Positions 1-21,359 of a stretch of 64,000 bases of DNA are shown here, one piece after another. A model generated the notes under the pieces. The model searched no databases, was not told the origin of the DNA, and was given only the letters and a program-made list of their open reading frames with translations. The translations under genes and the position numbers were made by a program. Numbering within the stretch: the stretch's first letter is position 1; the number at the start of each line of letters is the position of its first letter. This stretch comes from Cristatella mucedo (taxonomy: Eukaryota > Bryozoa > Phylactolaemata > Cristatellidae), in NCBI GenBank assembly GCA_009760855.2, contig WPIO01000009.1, positions 4,681,001-4,745,000 on the forward strand, read 5' to 3'.

Positions 1-10138
<10,138 letters not shown>

Positions 10139-10577
10139 TCACCGTCGGGATTTTATTAACAACAGATTTCGGCGCCGTTTATCTACTTTCCGAGCGACTC
10201 AGCCTAGCCTACGTACGGCCGTTCGACTCCCATCCGAGCCCGAAGTGGAGGGCAAGCTCGGGCGCGCCCGCAGCGGAGTCCCGAGCGCCTTACGCCGACG
10301 AGCGTTGCGTCGCTGCTGCGCGACGGCGCCGCCCACCGGATGCGCGCCGGCCGGATCGGCCGGGGGGCTCGCTGGCGTTGAGAGAAGAGCGAGTGCCGCC
10401 AACCCTCGAGGGTTCGCATGCGTTCGAGCCGTGCAGATAGCGACTCGTCGCTGCGAACGGGTGACTACGCCGCTCTGCGGCTGCTCTGCGGCTAATCATA
10501 AATCTGCGGCTGCTGAACTAGGCACTTCTAGGCTGAACTACTGCTGGGCTGAACGAGGCTGAACATTCACATTTGTT

Positions 10578-10910
10578 TTACCGGGAAAGTGTGGAAGCGG
10601 CAGCGAGGATTTCTAGCAGCTCACCAGCTACGTCGGTATTCGGCGGTGCAGCAGCACGCTCTTCTAAGCCGGCGCCGCACCTGAAGATAGGCGGCGTCGA
10701 CTTGCAACCGCATCGTCGCCGTAAACTAATCGCCGCCGACTGCTGGCGGCGTTCTACCAGTATGGTATGCGGACGCAACCGCGTTTGCCCTGTCGCGACC
10801 GCCGTTCCAGCTGTCGACCAAGCCGTCACGTATCTCTTCAGTGGATCGCCGTCCCGTCGCAGCCGCCCGCGGGTCGGCCGTCGCAGAACGTAGCGCTGCA
10901 CTGCCGCCAT
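10578..10910 (-). CDS. Doubtful 110-aa reading frame starting MAAVQR
   Basis: ATG 10910 sits in AAGATGGCGGC, a perfect YY1-type motif often found at animal transcription starts. The protein starts MAAVQRYVLRRPTRGRLRR and is Arg-rich with no domain I recognise. Composition alone could produce it in this GC-rich block, so this may be a 5' exon, an upstream regulatory motif of another transcript, or chance. Confidence 0.2.
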   Translation of the reverse strand: MAAVQRYVLRRPTRGRLRRDGDPLKRYVTAWSTAGTAVATGQTRLRPHTILVERRQQSAAISLRRRCGCKSTPPIFRCGAGLEERAAAPPNTDVAGELLEILAAASTLSR

Positions 10911-11122
10911 CTTACTGCGAGCACAAAGAAAGGAAGCTCGCTCTCTGACCCGCTCGTTGCATTCGTCGAATTTCGCGGACGAGCCGCAGTCGAATCGACT
11001 TTCGCTGAGGCAACACGATTTCAGGGTCGTCAGCTGCACCAAGCGATGCGCTGTCCTCTTTCGAGAAATCGAAAAGGATCGTCGGTCTGACCGGCGAGAC
11101 CGGCGGCGAGTGCGTGATATCG

Positions 11123-11227
11123 CTAGCCGTCTGCGGATACGAAATTCTTGGTGAAATGTGCGCCTGCCGAATGCACGCGAGCGCCGCCCAAGCTGCCGCT
11201 GGAAAGCAAGTCGAGCAGGTCTTCGCT
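11123..11227 (-). CDS. Possible terminal exon, ends SEDLLDLLSSGSLGG...SADG
   Basis: An acceptor-like CAG lies at 11228-11230; the exon then reads SEDLLDLLSSGSLGG and about 20 more residues to TAG at 11123. The acidic, Ser/Leu-rich start looks coding and the same frame is open upstream to 11458. No family is recognised and no partner exon was found. Confidence 0.22.
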   Translation of the reverse strand, partial: SEDLLDLLSSGSLGGARVHSAGAHFTKNFVSADG

Positions 11228-11739
11228 CTGGTTCGAGTCCGCGGGTGTCGCAAGGGTCGGTCTGGGCAGTCCGCTAGGGACACCGCCGGCCACGCCTACT
11301 ACTGGCCACGCCCCGCGGTCGGCGCCCCATGGCTCGGCCGCTTGGTCTTCCTTGGGATTAGCGCACGTTTTTTTTTTCTTGCGCGCTTTTTCTCTCACGG
11401 CGCTCAATCTTCTGCTGTAGCTACTCCATTTCGCTCCGCCGCGCTCGCCGTATCTCACGTCTAGCTCCGGAACCTTCGGAGACGGCGCTTACGGTTAACG
11501 TGTCCCCAGAGCTCAGAGCTGCACGGACTGACATCGCACCATCACTTCATTTGACGAAATTCACGAAGAAACCAAAATTCTACCAGTTTCACGCTGCCTT
11601 TGCTCTGTCAGAGTAAACTGTCCCTTTTTGTCGTTGTGCGAAATGAAACTGCACGTGCTGACTAAGGGTAGCAGCGACCGACATGCGTTTTAGTAGCACG
11701 CAGTGAATATGTCTTGCGTCGTGCGTGCGCTTTAACTAC

Positions 11740-12015
11740 CTGTGTATGTATGTATTTATCTCCGTCAGTAACTCCACAATGTCATAAAGACCATGTGGGT
11801 GTTACGCAGGAGAGTTTTGCATAGCGCACTCACAGCCTAAGCGGCTTTCGGTACGCATTCGGTAGCCAACAGACTTCGTCTCACGCAACAAAGAGAAAGT
11901 GGGAAGCATAGCAGGGTCAGGAGAGCAGTTGAGGTAGTGAGTAGCATAGAAGTAGCAGCTCAGGACCGCTGAAAAAGATGTGCCATAGTCGGCAGTTGGA
12001 GAGTAGATGTCGTGA
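11740..12015 (-). repeat. ACATT-tailed element (family B), minus orientation
   Basis: Near-identical to 7,663-7,946 (ATCTCCGTCAGTAACTCCACAA...GAGAGTAGATGTCGT). The ACATT tail has decayed to TATGTATGTATTT. It abuts the LINE copy that follows. Confidence 0.85.
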
Positions 12016-12079
12016 TTGAGTTTTACTAACCACGGGTCCAACTAACAAACGCCCATGAGAATTGTGTGTGCTTTTGTAG

Positions 12080-13188
12080 GCTTGTCCTGCTATGTGGATG
12101 ACACTCAGTTGTACCTTTGCTTTGATCTCTCCCAGCCCTCGGGCAGGTCGAATTATCTCAACTCTCTTACTGCATGTGTTGATGACATCAGCACATGGAT
12201 GGCAGCAAATTTTTGTACATTGCATGACGATAAAAAAACTTACTAGTTATGGGCAAACCAAGTGTGATTCACAAATTGGAACGGCTGACGCTCAAAATCG
12301 GCCCTGTCAGCATATCTTCTGTTGAATCTGCACGAAATCTAGGTGTCATGTTTCACTGACCCTTTGTTAGATGACAACATCAGCTCCACAATCAAGTCTG
12401 CCTACTTTTAGCTACATAACATTGGTAAAACTCGGGCTTCTTTAGACAGGAATGCCACATTTAAGTTGGTCCATGCATCTGTGACATCCCGTCTCGACTT
12501 CTATAACTCTTGTTTGCTGGTCTACCTGCCTGTGCAATCAGGCGCTTACAGGTGATGCAAAGCTCTGCAGCTATGCTTGTCTGTCGTGAGCGTAGCAGTT
12601 GCCACATCAAACCACTTCTCGCCGACCTGCACTAGCTACCAGTCAAGAAACGCATCGACTTCAAAGTTTAGTAGCTCACTTTTAGGTCCCTTCATTCTTT
12701 GGCTCTAGCCTACCTATCAGATCCACTTCCCTTTCAGGCTATGCTAAGCTTCGTACCACCCACTTTTCGGAATCTAACTGTTTACCTTTACCTCGTACAA
12801 ACCTCAAATCTTTTGGAGACCGTGCATTTTGTTCGTATGCTCTCAAAGTCTGGAACTCCCTCCCGACTTGCAACACGACATCCCCTGACTTGACCACATT
12901 TAAAAAGAAATTAAAAACGCACCTATTTATCAAAGAATTTAGTGGATCCCTGTGATTTGATCTTTGTGTGCCTACGCGTGCTGACACTGTGCATGCTGCC
13001 ACTAACAGCACTTACATGCTGACCCTGCATACAGCACGCCTAAACATGTTGTTCTTGCTGTAATTGTGCATGCTACCACTCACCATTCGAGCGTGTTTCC
13101 TTTGCAGCAATTATAAAAGGCCTAGAAAGAAATTGAGTTCTCTGAGGGCGCTTTATCAAGTGTTTTATTATTATTATTATTATTATCG
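12080..13188 (+). mobile_element. CR1/L2-like LINE, 5'-truncated, broken reverse-transcriptase ORF with 3' tail
   Basis: The copy starts near the RT catalytic motif (CYVDDTQLYLCFD) and runs through STWMAANF, VSISSVESARNLGVMF, the C-terminal LDF.NS and RLQ.-like region, the 3' UTR (CTGACACTGTGCATGCTGCCACTAAC) and ends in TAAAGG..hairpin..GGCGCTTTATCAAGTG(TTA)n. Many stops and frameshifts make it dead. RT domain class is judged from the C-terminal pattern RID FKV...GDR.F...A.K.WNSLP, typical of CR1/L2-type elements. It seems to interrupt a minus-strand coding fragment at its 3' end. Confidence 0.88.
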
Positions 13189-13189
13189 A

Positions 13190-13760
13190 TGTCCTGGCGT
13201 AATAATTGTGTGCTATCGCACGCTTGCCTGAGCAGGATACTTTGCTTTTCATTAACTAAAAGGTTACCAGATTTCAGCCTGTCGACAATGACGGAAAAGC
13301 TTGACTCGCTAATGTATCGTTCATCTGCATTTTCCTCACTCTCTCCAGAATACGATTGCTGAAGACATTTCGCCATTTTCTTTCAGATTTTTTTCTTTCA
13401 GGATATTGATTGGTATTCATGTCTTAAAAGCTACGAATTTAAATTATACCATTGATTAGTTGATATTTACCTAAACCGATAAGCACAGAGCACAGTAGCT
13501 TAAATGTAAAACTCACATTGTACACAAATCTAGCCGCTTTCCAATAAGCGCACTCAAACGGCACCTGCGGAAGCTGGAAAACCCAGTCGTCCCTACGCGA
13601 TACAGCAACGCGGTAGTAGTGCAGAGAGTGCAAGCTGATGGAATACCATTACCGCCCTTTGAAAAACCCTGTAAAATGCAGTCGTGTGAATTCTTAGCAT
13701 TCGAGTATTCAATTTCGTCTGCGAGAGAGAGCACTTGTTCCAATGATATACGCAAATTAG
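13190..13760 (-). pseudogene. Broken coding fragment cut by the LINE insertion
   Basis: Two minus-strand stretches look coding: VPFECAYWKAARFVYN ending at donor GTGAGT near 13,516, and after acceptor CTTCAG (about 13,362) a 58-codon run QSYSGESEENADERYISESS...RQDID that stops exactly where the (TTA)n end of the LINE begins. The two are compatible in phase 0. No family is recognised; the fragment could be a host gene relic or a TE ORF. Confidence 0.35.
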
Positions 13761-13919
13761 CAAAAAATAATCTTTCCTTTTCCCACCCTTTTTAAAGACA
13801 CTCATCAATGCTGTACTCTCGTTGTATGACTAAAAATATCACGGTCTCAATGCAAACGTGACGTCAGCGATGGACATACGAACAGACCAACTAACCAAGC
13901 AAGGTTATTATAAGTGCTG

Positions 13920-13990
13920 TTGCTACTCTTGCAGCGAACTGTAAAGCGCCTGAATATAAGTTAAGTTCTCATACGGCGCTATGCAGAAGA
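13920..13990 (+). repeat. LINE 3' tail hairpin fragment
   Basis: TTGCAGCGAACTGTAAAGCGCC...AAGTTCTCATACGGCGCTATGCAGAAG is a diverged copy of the LINE end hairpin. Confidence 0.5.
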
Positions 13991-14043
13991 TTTATAAACG
14001 TTATCCGCCCCTATAATTAGATAGGATTTATAGTAAGCTCGTT

Positions 14044-14290
14044 AGTCCGCGAAATGAGTGTCAAATAATAATAATTATAATAATAATGCATTTGCTGCAA
14101 AGGGAAATGCAATTGAACGGTGAGTAATTTCATGCTTGTTAAGCAAAAAAATTAATAACATGGTTTGGGGTGACATGCACAGGGTGTGGTTAGTGGCAGC
14201 ATGCACAGTCTCAGCGCGCATAAGCACGTGAAGGACGAATCACGGGAAATCACTAAATGCTGTCCTAAATAGGTGCTTTCCAGTCAAAAA
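14044..14290 (-). mobile_element. CR1/L2-like LINE 3' end, minus orientation
   Basis: Read in reverse it is the LINE 3' UTR: CACCTATTTAGGACAGCATTTAGTG, GATTCGTCCTTCACGTGCTTATGCG, CTGCCACTAACC and an (ATT)n end at about 14,075-14,088. It faces the plus-strand copy at 14,500-15,320. Confidence 0.8.
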
Positions 14291-14499
14291 AGGGAAAGGA
14301 GACGATTGTCTAACTGTGTATAAGTATTGATAGTGCAGAGATTGGACATTGAAACGCTAGAATGGTGGCCATGGCATTTCTGTAGCTTGACCTCTCTGCC
14401 CAGCAACCCCCTCCGCTGTCGCCCGAGCACTTTCGGTGCTTCCGGTGGGACCAGCTGAGTTGGCGTGCCGTAAAGCGGCCAGATTTGTGTAACGTTATA

Positions 14500-15320
14500 C
14501 GACCTCTCGTTAGACGACCATATCAGCTCCACAGTCAAATTCGCCTATTTTCAGCTTCATAACATTGCTAAAATTCGGGCTTGTTTGGATAAGGATACCA
14601 CGTCCAAGTTGGTCCATGCATTCGTGACATCCAGTCTCGACTTCTGCAACTCACTGCTTACTGGCCTACCGGCATGTGCGATCAGGCGATTGCAGCTGGT
14701 GCAAAACTCTGCAGCTAGGCTTGTCTGTCGTGAGCGTAGCAGTTGCCACATTACTCTACTTTTCGCCGACCTGCACTGGCTACCAGTCAAGCAACGGATT
14801 GACTTCAAGGTTTTGTCCCTCACTTTTAGGTCCCTTCATTCTATGGCTCCAGCCCATCTCTCAGATATACTACCCCATCAGGCCAAGCATCGTACCACCT
14901 GCTTTTCGGAATCCAACAGTCTAGAAATACCTCGTACAAACCTCAAATCCTTTGGAGACCGTGCATTTAGTTCGTATGCTCCCAAAGCCTGGAACTCCCT
15001 CCCGACCTGCGTCAGAACATCCCCTGACCTGACCACATTTAAAAGGAACTTAAAAGCACGCCTATTTAGGACAGTATTTAGTGGGTCCCTGTGATTCGTC
15101 CTTGATGTGCTTATGCGTGTTGACACTGTGCATGCTGCCACTAACCACATTTGCATGCTGACCCTGTGCATGTCGCCCCTAACAATATTATTCATTTCGT
15201 TTGGTTTTCAAGCATGATTTTACTTACTATTCAATTGCATTTCACTTTGCAGCAAATGTAAAGCGCCTAGAAAGAGATTAAGTTCTCTGAGGACGCTTTA
15301 TCAAGTGCATTATTATTATA
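14500..15320 (+). mobile_element. CR1/L2-like LINE, best-preserved RT C-terminus with 3' UTR
   Basis: 14585-15094 is an open 169-codon stretch of ORF2 C-terminus: LDFCNSLLTGLPACAIRRLQ, LVQNSAARLVCR, ADLHWLPVKQRIDFKVL, FGDRAFSSYAPKAWNSLP and a final LFRTVFSGSL. This is the conserved tail of CR1/L2-clade ORF2. The UTR and hairpin AAAGCGCC..GGACGCTTTATCAAGTGCATTATTATTA follow. The 5' end is truncated after YADD, so the copy cannot code an active RT. Confidence 0.9.
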
Positions 15321-15453
15321 ACGTGTTGTGTTTCACAATTTCGCTGATGTGCTTTGAGCTTATCGGTTTCGTTAAATAACCGCAAATTAATGGCAGACTT
15401 TAAATTCGGACCGAGAACGCTTTTTAAACGATCACCAATCGAGATCCTGACAG

Positions 15454-15678
15454 AAAAAAGCTGAAAGAAAAGGCATTACCGCCAGCAGCACCGTGCAGGA
15501 GAGACGTTATGCGGCAATGCTGAACGGTGTCCTGAAGAAGAAGCTCTAAGAAATAGACGCTCTCGCCAGCAACAGCGTGCCGGAAGTGGCCGAGGAAGGA
15601 GCAGAAGCACGACGAATTGGCGAAGCTGAAGCCGTTCGTCAGTCGCGCCACGAACAGCGAGCGTACCGGCGAGACTGA
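15454..15678 (+). pseudogene. Coding-like exon with an in-frame TAA
   Basis: After an acceptor-like CCTGACAG (ending 15453) one frame reads KKAERKGITASSTVQERR.. 31 codons, TAA at 15547-15549, then 43 codons EIDALASNSVPEVAEEGAEA...RAYRRD and TGA at 15676-15678. Composition is highly charged and helix-like on both sides of the TAA, in the same frame. Either the true C-terminus is at TAA, or a CAA-to-TAA type change truncated a longer exon. No family is recognised. Confidence 0.35.
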
Positions 15679-16283
15679 GGAGAAGGCAGAAAGAACCACG
15701 ACGAGTTCACGAGTTTTGTTTCTTCTGGCCACACTTGACGGGCCGAAACCTAATTACAGTTTTTTATCGATTGATTCATCCCTAGCGTCAGAGCGAAGGG
15801 CGCCGGCTCGGCTCGAGCTCAACCCCGTGCGGCATGAGCGATGCAGGAGCCAGGGAGCGCCACCTTTTCCTCTGCAGCGGCTGGCGGCAACAGAGCTATC
15901 GTCGTCGCCAGCACCTCCTCAAAACCCGTGCAGCCTCGTGGTGCGAGCGTCTGCTTGCTCGCGCCTCGCTCGCGTCGGCACATTTGAGAGAGCGTTTTAA
16001 GTCGAGTCTGGCCGATGCGAGCGATGACAAACCGACGATGTGCAGACAAACCGCAGCCTCCAAAGAGTGGTTAACAGGCAAGCAACTGGCCAATATTGAC
16101 CGAAGGCACGACTACCAGCAACAGTTACAGCGAGTCATCACTCGCTGCCACTACCTCGCACATTACCGAAAGTGTTGAGGGAGTACATGCACTTTCGCTG
16201 CACAACCTCCTATCACACGTGGCACACGTACGCATGCCTGCACCTGGCGTCAGTTCACTCCGACTTGAGCAGCCGATTGCGTT

Positions 16284-16457
16284 GCATGCTGCCACTAACC
16301 ACACTTGCATGCCGACCCTGTGCATTTCACCCCTAGCCTGATTTTACTCACCATTCAAATGCATTTCCCTTTGAAGCAAATGTAACGCTCCTAGAGAGAG
16401 AGAGAGAGAGAGATTAAGTTCTCTGAGGGCGCTTTATCAAGTGCATTATTATTATCA
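16284..16457 (+). repeat. LINE 3' tail with internal (GA)n expansion
   Basis: Starts GCATGCTGCCACTAACCACACTTGCATG and ends GGGCGCTTTATCAAGTGCATTATTATTATC. The hairpin's AGAAAGAGAT has expanded to an AGAGAGAGAGAGAGAGAGAT run at 16,395-16,416. Confidence 0.85.
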
Positions 16458-16465
16458 TTAGCCAG

Positions 16466-16590
16466 GTTATTCTGGTTGCTTATTGAGCATGCTTCCACTA
16501 GCTACTCGACCATGCTTCCTTTGCAGCAAAAAGAGATTTGAGTTCTCTGAAGATGCTTTATTTAATGTAATTATTATTATTATTATTGTA
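16466..16590 (+). repeat. LINE 3' tail, second copy in tandem
   Basis: GTTATTCTGGTTGCTTATTGAGCATGCTTCCACTAGC..TTTGCAGCAAAAAGAGATTTGAGTTCTCTGAAGATGCTTTATTTAATG then (ATT)n. It lacks one side of the GCGC stem. Confidence 0.75.
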
Positions 16591-16982
16591 CCAACCAACT
16601 TGCTGGCTATTTGTTATTGCAACCCAAGTGAAACCTCTTCATTAAGCAGCCATCTTGTTTGTTGGATGTGGGGGGGTCACACGTTCGGGCCGTGCTCTTC
16701 CTCAGAGCAGCACTAAGCAGTGGCCTGAGGCCACTGCTTGCTTGAACTGGCGCTAGCTTAAAAATGCAGCCCAACACTAATAGCGACTTATTTCAGACCT
16801 TCACATTTATTACACACAAACAATCAAAACCAGTACACGCCATGTCATTTCCAGAGCAGCCAGCACAGCACTGGCACACGTATCGTAGCATGAAGGAAGC
16901 AAGTCTTGGCGACGCTTCATCCACTTGGGTGGTGTGACAGCCACCAAGCGATCGTGGCCAGCCAGGGCATAAGCTTGCCACG

Positions 16983-19900
16983 TTAATCCCTCTTCTTGAA
17001 GTTGTCAATGTTCAGCATGACGTAGGCCGGCAATGCAAAGATGACGGCATTCATAACAACACCGACGGCTATCTTCTCCTACAATACAAAGAGACTACTT
17101 ATCAAAAACAACTCAATTTGATCCGGCACTCAACGGCAGTTCCTGGGAAATAGTACACATGTTTTGTTTTTGGGCTGTCAATAACTATTTCCACATGCTG
17201 CAAGCAACTTTAGCTTGCCTGGCATTATAGAAAGTTTTCGTATTGCCCGAATAGAGTAGCAGCAGCAGCCATACAGGCAGGTCTTTTGCGACTGTGTATA
17301 AGGTAGTGAGCACACTTTATGTCGGGCATGTTCACATAGCAACAGGCTGAAAAGACTATTTTACGGGGCCATTAGATCACAGATCAGTGGCAACAGTGCC
17401 TGAAATTCAAGATTCATTTTTCGGGTTCGCGTCCTGCACTTGGCAGATCTCTATTGCACGTAGCACTTGGGTGCAAACCACTATCACTAATCTGCAGCTA
17501 CATAAATGATGCTATTGCATCAGCCTATCTTTACTAAGGCCGGTTCCAAAATAATGGCTGTTCCCATTCGAGTACCACTAGGTGACAAACCCCTAGTTTC
17601 ACTGCCAATCCTCTTCCCCAAAAGCAATACAAACCCTTCCCTCAAAGGCAGCAAAATAATAATATTAATAATAATTTGTATAGCACACTTAGAACGTAAT
17701 AATCCCTTTCAAGGCACTTACCATATGCTGTAAGAGAAGCATGACCGAATGGTTACTGGCAACATTGCGCAAATATTGGAGCACTGGCAAAGTCGATTTT
17801 GAGCATTAAGTTTCCAATTTCTGAGTCACGTTAGGTTTGTCCATAAATAGTAATTTGGTTTATCGTAATTCAATTGGAGAAAGTTTGCTAACATGGGTCT
17901 GCGAATGTCAGCAATACATGCAGAAAGGGAGGTAAAGAAAATCGACGTGTTGGAAGGCAGGGAGGGGATCAAAGCATACGTCTGCAGCTACGTCATCGGC
18001 ATACAAGTGAAAGCCTAGACTGTGCATGGCAATTACATCGGCAGAGGGAGAGTATAAATTGTGAAAAGAACTGAGACAAAGCAGAGCCTCAGGGCATCCC
18101 TGCACTTTAGTGGTTCCTCGGATGAATGTTGCCTGTTACCATCAATACTCAGAGGAGTTCCCCACTGAGACAGGACCTGAAATATTGCACTGCAGTGCCA
18201 CTGATGCCTGGGCGATAAAAGAGACCCTCGAGTAGGACTTGATCAATAGTATCAAACGCTGCCGACAGATCACGCAAAAGAAGCAGAGAGGCTTTCCCCA
18301 AGTCTGCATTCCTGCGAAGGTCTTTATAAACCTGAAACAAAATTGACTCAGTGAAGTGATTAGCTCTATAACTAGACTTGAACTTGTCTAGTTTGAAGTT
18401 TCAACCTAAGAGCTTAGCTGGTCTTAAAGGTGCACATGGAAACCGGGCCTAGATAACATAAGATGAGGCAGATTCCAAAAGTACAGGCCTGTTTTGATAA
18501 CATGCCTTTGCACATGGTTGCTGTTAAATGTACTTGGCTTTCATCGGGTAAAACTGACAACTTTCATTATCAGTTATTATATTACTTTTATTGTATTAGT
18601 TAATTATATTATCTCCCATATCACCACAATCTCGAGCACACTAAGTCAATGCCACAAAGTGTTTGCAGCCGACGCCTACCCCAAATCCAGCCAACACAGG
18701 TTTCAAAACGCCAGAGTGAAAAGGCCAACCTAACAACCACTGCCCAGGCTCCTGCTGCTTTTCGGGCAAGGCAAGTGGGTAGTGTGCCAGCAGCGATTCA
18801 CTTCCAGAATAGATGGTGGCAAGGGTGTTACTATCAATTCAAACCCAGCAGTGGCCTCTATGGTGTGAGCCCCTGCTCACACCATCGGGGCAGGCACGAC
18901 AACCGGTCATACTGCCATGCTGGTCATCAACCCATGATGGTTACCAGCTTTGGCATGCCTACCCATCACCAGCACGAGGTTGTCATAAGCTGCTGCTTAA
19001 ATAATAAGAAGAAATATGTAAAGCACACTCAAAGAACCAAATACCTTTCTGGGCACTTTACACTTACTGCGAATTGGAACACATAACAGTGGCAGTCGAG
19101 AGCAGAGTGTGCACTAGCTATGCTGCAAATGCACGATCTGAGCTAAACAGAACTGAGGACAACTTAAAATCAGCCGATCCATAGGTTTGCTTCATTAATC
19201 TGTCGGGCATTTAACCTTTCAGTAATAATAATATTTGTATAGCAGCCTAGGAAAACCGTCTCTTGATAGACTATGGCTCATCCTTTTCAGCGGTCCTGAG
19301 CTGCTACTTCCATGCTACTCACTACCTCAACTGCTCTCCCGACTCTGCTATGCTTCCCACTTTCTCTTTGTTGCATGAGACGAAGTCTGTTGGCTATCGA
19401 ATGCGTACCGTAAGCCGCTTAGGCTGTGAGTGCGCTATACTAAACTCTCCGGCATAACACCAAAATAGTCTGTATGGCTTTTTTGTGGAGTTACAGACGG
19501 AGATACATTACATTAATTACTATGCATGTCAATTGCTTAGTGATAACACACATAACTTCAGCTTGCATGAGCACATAAATAACAATGCACATAGACGGAG
19601 CAAATGCTGTGAGCATACTTTTTCAAGTTTCATGGCAGGTTGGGAGGGGGAAAGCTGTAAGGAGTGACCTCCAGGCTTTAGTAGCATATGACCTGAAGCA
19701 CGGTTTCCACAGAACTTGAGGTTTGTTAAGAGGCACGACTAGAAGACCTGACTCGGCAGATCGGATGGTACGATGCAAAGCCTGGCAAGCAATTCTGATT
19801 GGTAGGCTGGAGTAAGAGCATGTATGAGACCTAATAGTGACCGACACAACCCTGAAGTCGCTAGGCTGCTCAATGCGGAGCCAGACCAACGATACAAGCA

Positions 19901-21359
19901 ACATTTATCGAACCACCATATTTACGATGTTTTTAGAGCAGAAAGCCGAGTTCTCCGGGGGCTTAATGTCCCTGGTGCAAATAATGGCATGTTCAAATAG
20001 GCATCTTCATTAGGAGCTATCAATCAGCAGCCGTCTGCCACCTCGGGAAGTATGGGAAGATATCGAGGTGTGTGTGTGTGTGTGTGTGTACGGTCAGTAG
20101 ATACCATACAGCAACCCAACAAACATACATCAAGTCAGCTTAAGAACAGTGTGTTAAGACCTTTGGTCATCCTGCTTAGCACATCGGCTTCACTATTCAC
20201 TTATACAGAAGCTCAAGAAAAACTAAAAGCAGAAGCCTCCATCAACCCACGATCAAGCTCCGAATATGTGTCTCGCGAATCACTCAGCATCAATAACATG
20301 CTCTCACACGATGTGGGATATATTACCATGCATAAATCAATTAGAAACAACCAATCTCATTCAGTTATCGGGACTGACACATTGGCAAAAGTCATACGAG
20401 TAGCCAAGCATGCCTTTACACAGCTACAACTGCATCTAGCAAAAGAGTACATTACTCCCACATGATGCTACTACTACTACTAATAATAATAATAATAACA
20501 CACTTGATAAAGTGCCCTCAGAGAACTCAAATCTCCTTCTAGATGCTTTACATCTACTGCAAAGAAAGCACGAGTTAGTGGTAGCATACTCAATAAACAA
20601 TAAGGATAACATGGCCTTCGTCAGTGACAGTATAAAATAAAAAAGTGCCCACGCAGAAGGGGGCAGCTTTGGCATGCTGCCACATGTTAGGCTCCATCAC
20701 ACGAGACTGACTGGTGATAGGTTGGGGTATAGGCTCCGAGCAAACCTGCGCCCAGCCCATCGGCGGCCACATTCAGATAGCGTTAATCTAAAGGAGCTGC
20801 GAGCGGGAACACGGTGAGCTGCCGCTGCTACTTAACACGGCTAGGAAACCGCTTTGGTGCCGCAACAAGACAATGTGTAAGAACTGAGCAACTTCAAAGA
20901 CTTATCAGATTCGCATTTTTAATGCAACAGAGTACAGCAATTCTACGCTCGACAGTCGAACTGCGCTGAAGGTAGGATGTTCGGCCATTCGTGCAGCGTT
21001 CAAAGGCTCGAGTATCGTTGTCACTATACGGCAAGCGAACTGTCCACGATTCAGGGTCAACGAATCCCTCTAGTTTCAGTAAGCGAAGCGAAGCCATTTA
21101 CGCGCCTCACACTGCTGCGACTAAGCCGGAAGCATAACGTCAGGCGTCCCAGCGCTACAAGGACGGGATGCGGCTACGCCAACGTCAAAGGGCGACACGC
21201 TAGTCGCCGAGCACACGGAGCGTAGGGGGGGCAACTTACAGTGAACGACACCTTATTGACGGGAGGTCCTACGACAATCGTAGCTTTTCGCACATCTTGA
21301 ACGGCAGCGGAGCGTAATAGCGGTGCAGACCGTGAAATCGCTCTTACGACGGAAGACAT
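16983..21359 (-). CDS. COX8: Cytochrome c oxidase subunit 8-like protein, two exons, 71 aa
   Basis: Exons 21240-21359 (40 codons, ATG at 21359, donor GTAAGT) and 16983-17078 (31 codons plus TAA, acceptor TATTGTAG) join in phase 0. The first exon is a mitochondrial presequence, MSSVVRAISRSAPLLRSAA, rich in Arg/Ser with no acidic residues. The second has one membrane span in EKIAVGVVMNAVIFALPAYV followed by LNIDNFKKRD. COX8 subunits have this layout: about 70 residues, cleaved presequence, a single helix in the inner membrane with a PAG/PAY-type motif, and a basic C-terminus. COX8 is a nuclear-coded accessory subunit of respiratory complex IV. The 4.16 kb intron is packed with TE fragments. Identification rests on pattern and length rather than high identity. 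Confidence 0.72.
17655..17735 (-). repeat. LINE 3' tail fragment in the COX8 intron
   Basis: AATAATAATATTAATAATAATTTGTATAGCACACTTAG..AAGGCACTTACCATATGCTG is a diverged reverse copy of the tail hairpin. Confidence 0.5.
17890..18440 (-). mobile_element. LINE reverse-transcriptase core fragment
   Basis: The minus strand codes LLLLRDLSAAFDTIDQVLLEGLF...GISGTAVQYFRSCLSGE (18,149-18,340) and downstream LGFHLYADDVAADVCFD near 17,970-18,030. These are the fingers/palm motifs and the Y-DD box of a CR1/L2-type RT. Stops separate them, so the copy is dead. Confidence 0.8.
18978..19075 (-). repeat. LINE 3' tail fragment
   Basis: AATAATAAGAAGAAATATGTAAAGCACACTCAAAGAAC...CTGGGCACTTTACACTTACTGC is the tail hairpin in reverse. 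Confidence 0.5.
19258..19520 (+). repeat. ACATT-tailed element (family B) in the COX8 intron
   Basis: GACTATGGCTCATCCTTTTCAGCGGTCCTGAGC ... GTTGCATGAGACGAAGTCTGTTGGCTATCG ... GGAGATACATTACATTAATTA. Clear full-length-like copy without the coding head seen at 30,292. Confidence 0.85.
19623..19920 (-). mobile_element. LINE RT C-terminal fragment
   Basis: The minus strand carries DFRVVSVTIRS, ALHRTIRSAESGLLVVPL and FRSYATKAWRSLL, the same C-terminal blocks as the copy at 14,585 but from a different family (GLLVVP type). Confidence 0.65.
20068..20092 (+). repeat. (GT)n microsatellite
   Basis: A short perfect TG run at GAGGTGTGTGTGTGTGTGTGTGTGTA inside the COX8 intron. Confidence 0.9.
20473..20620 (-). 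repeat. LINE 3' tail, minus orientation
   Basis: (TAA)n at 20,477-20,500, then ACACTTGATAAAGTGCCCTCAGAGAACTC..TAGATGCTTTACATCTACTGCAAAG, the exact reverse layout of the LINE end. Confidence 0.8.
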
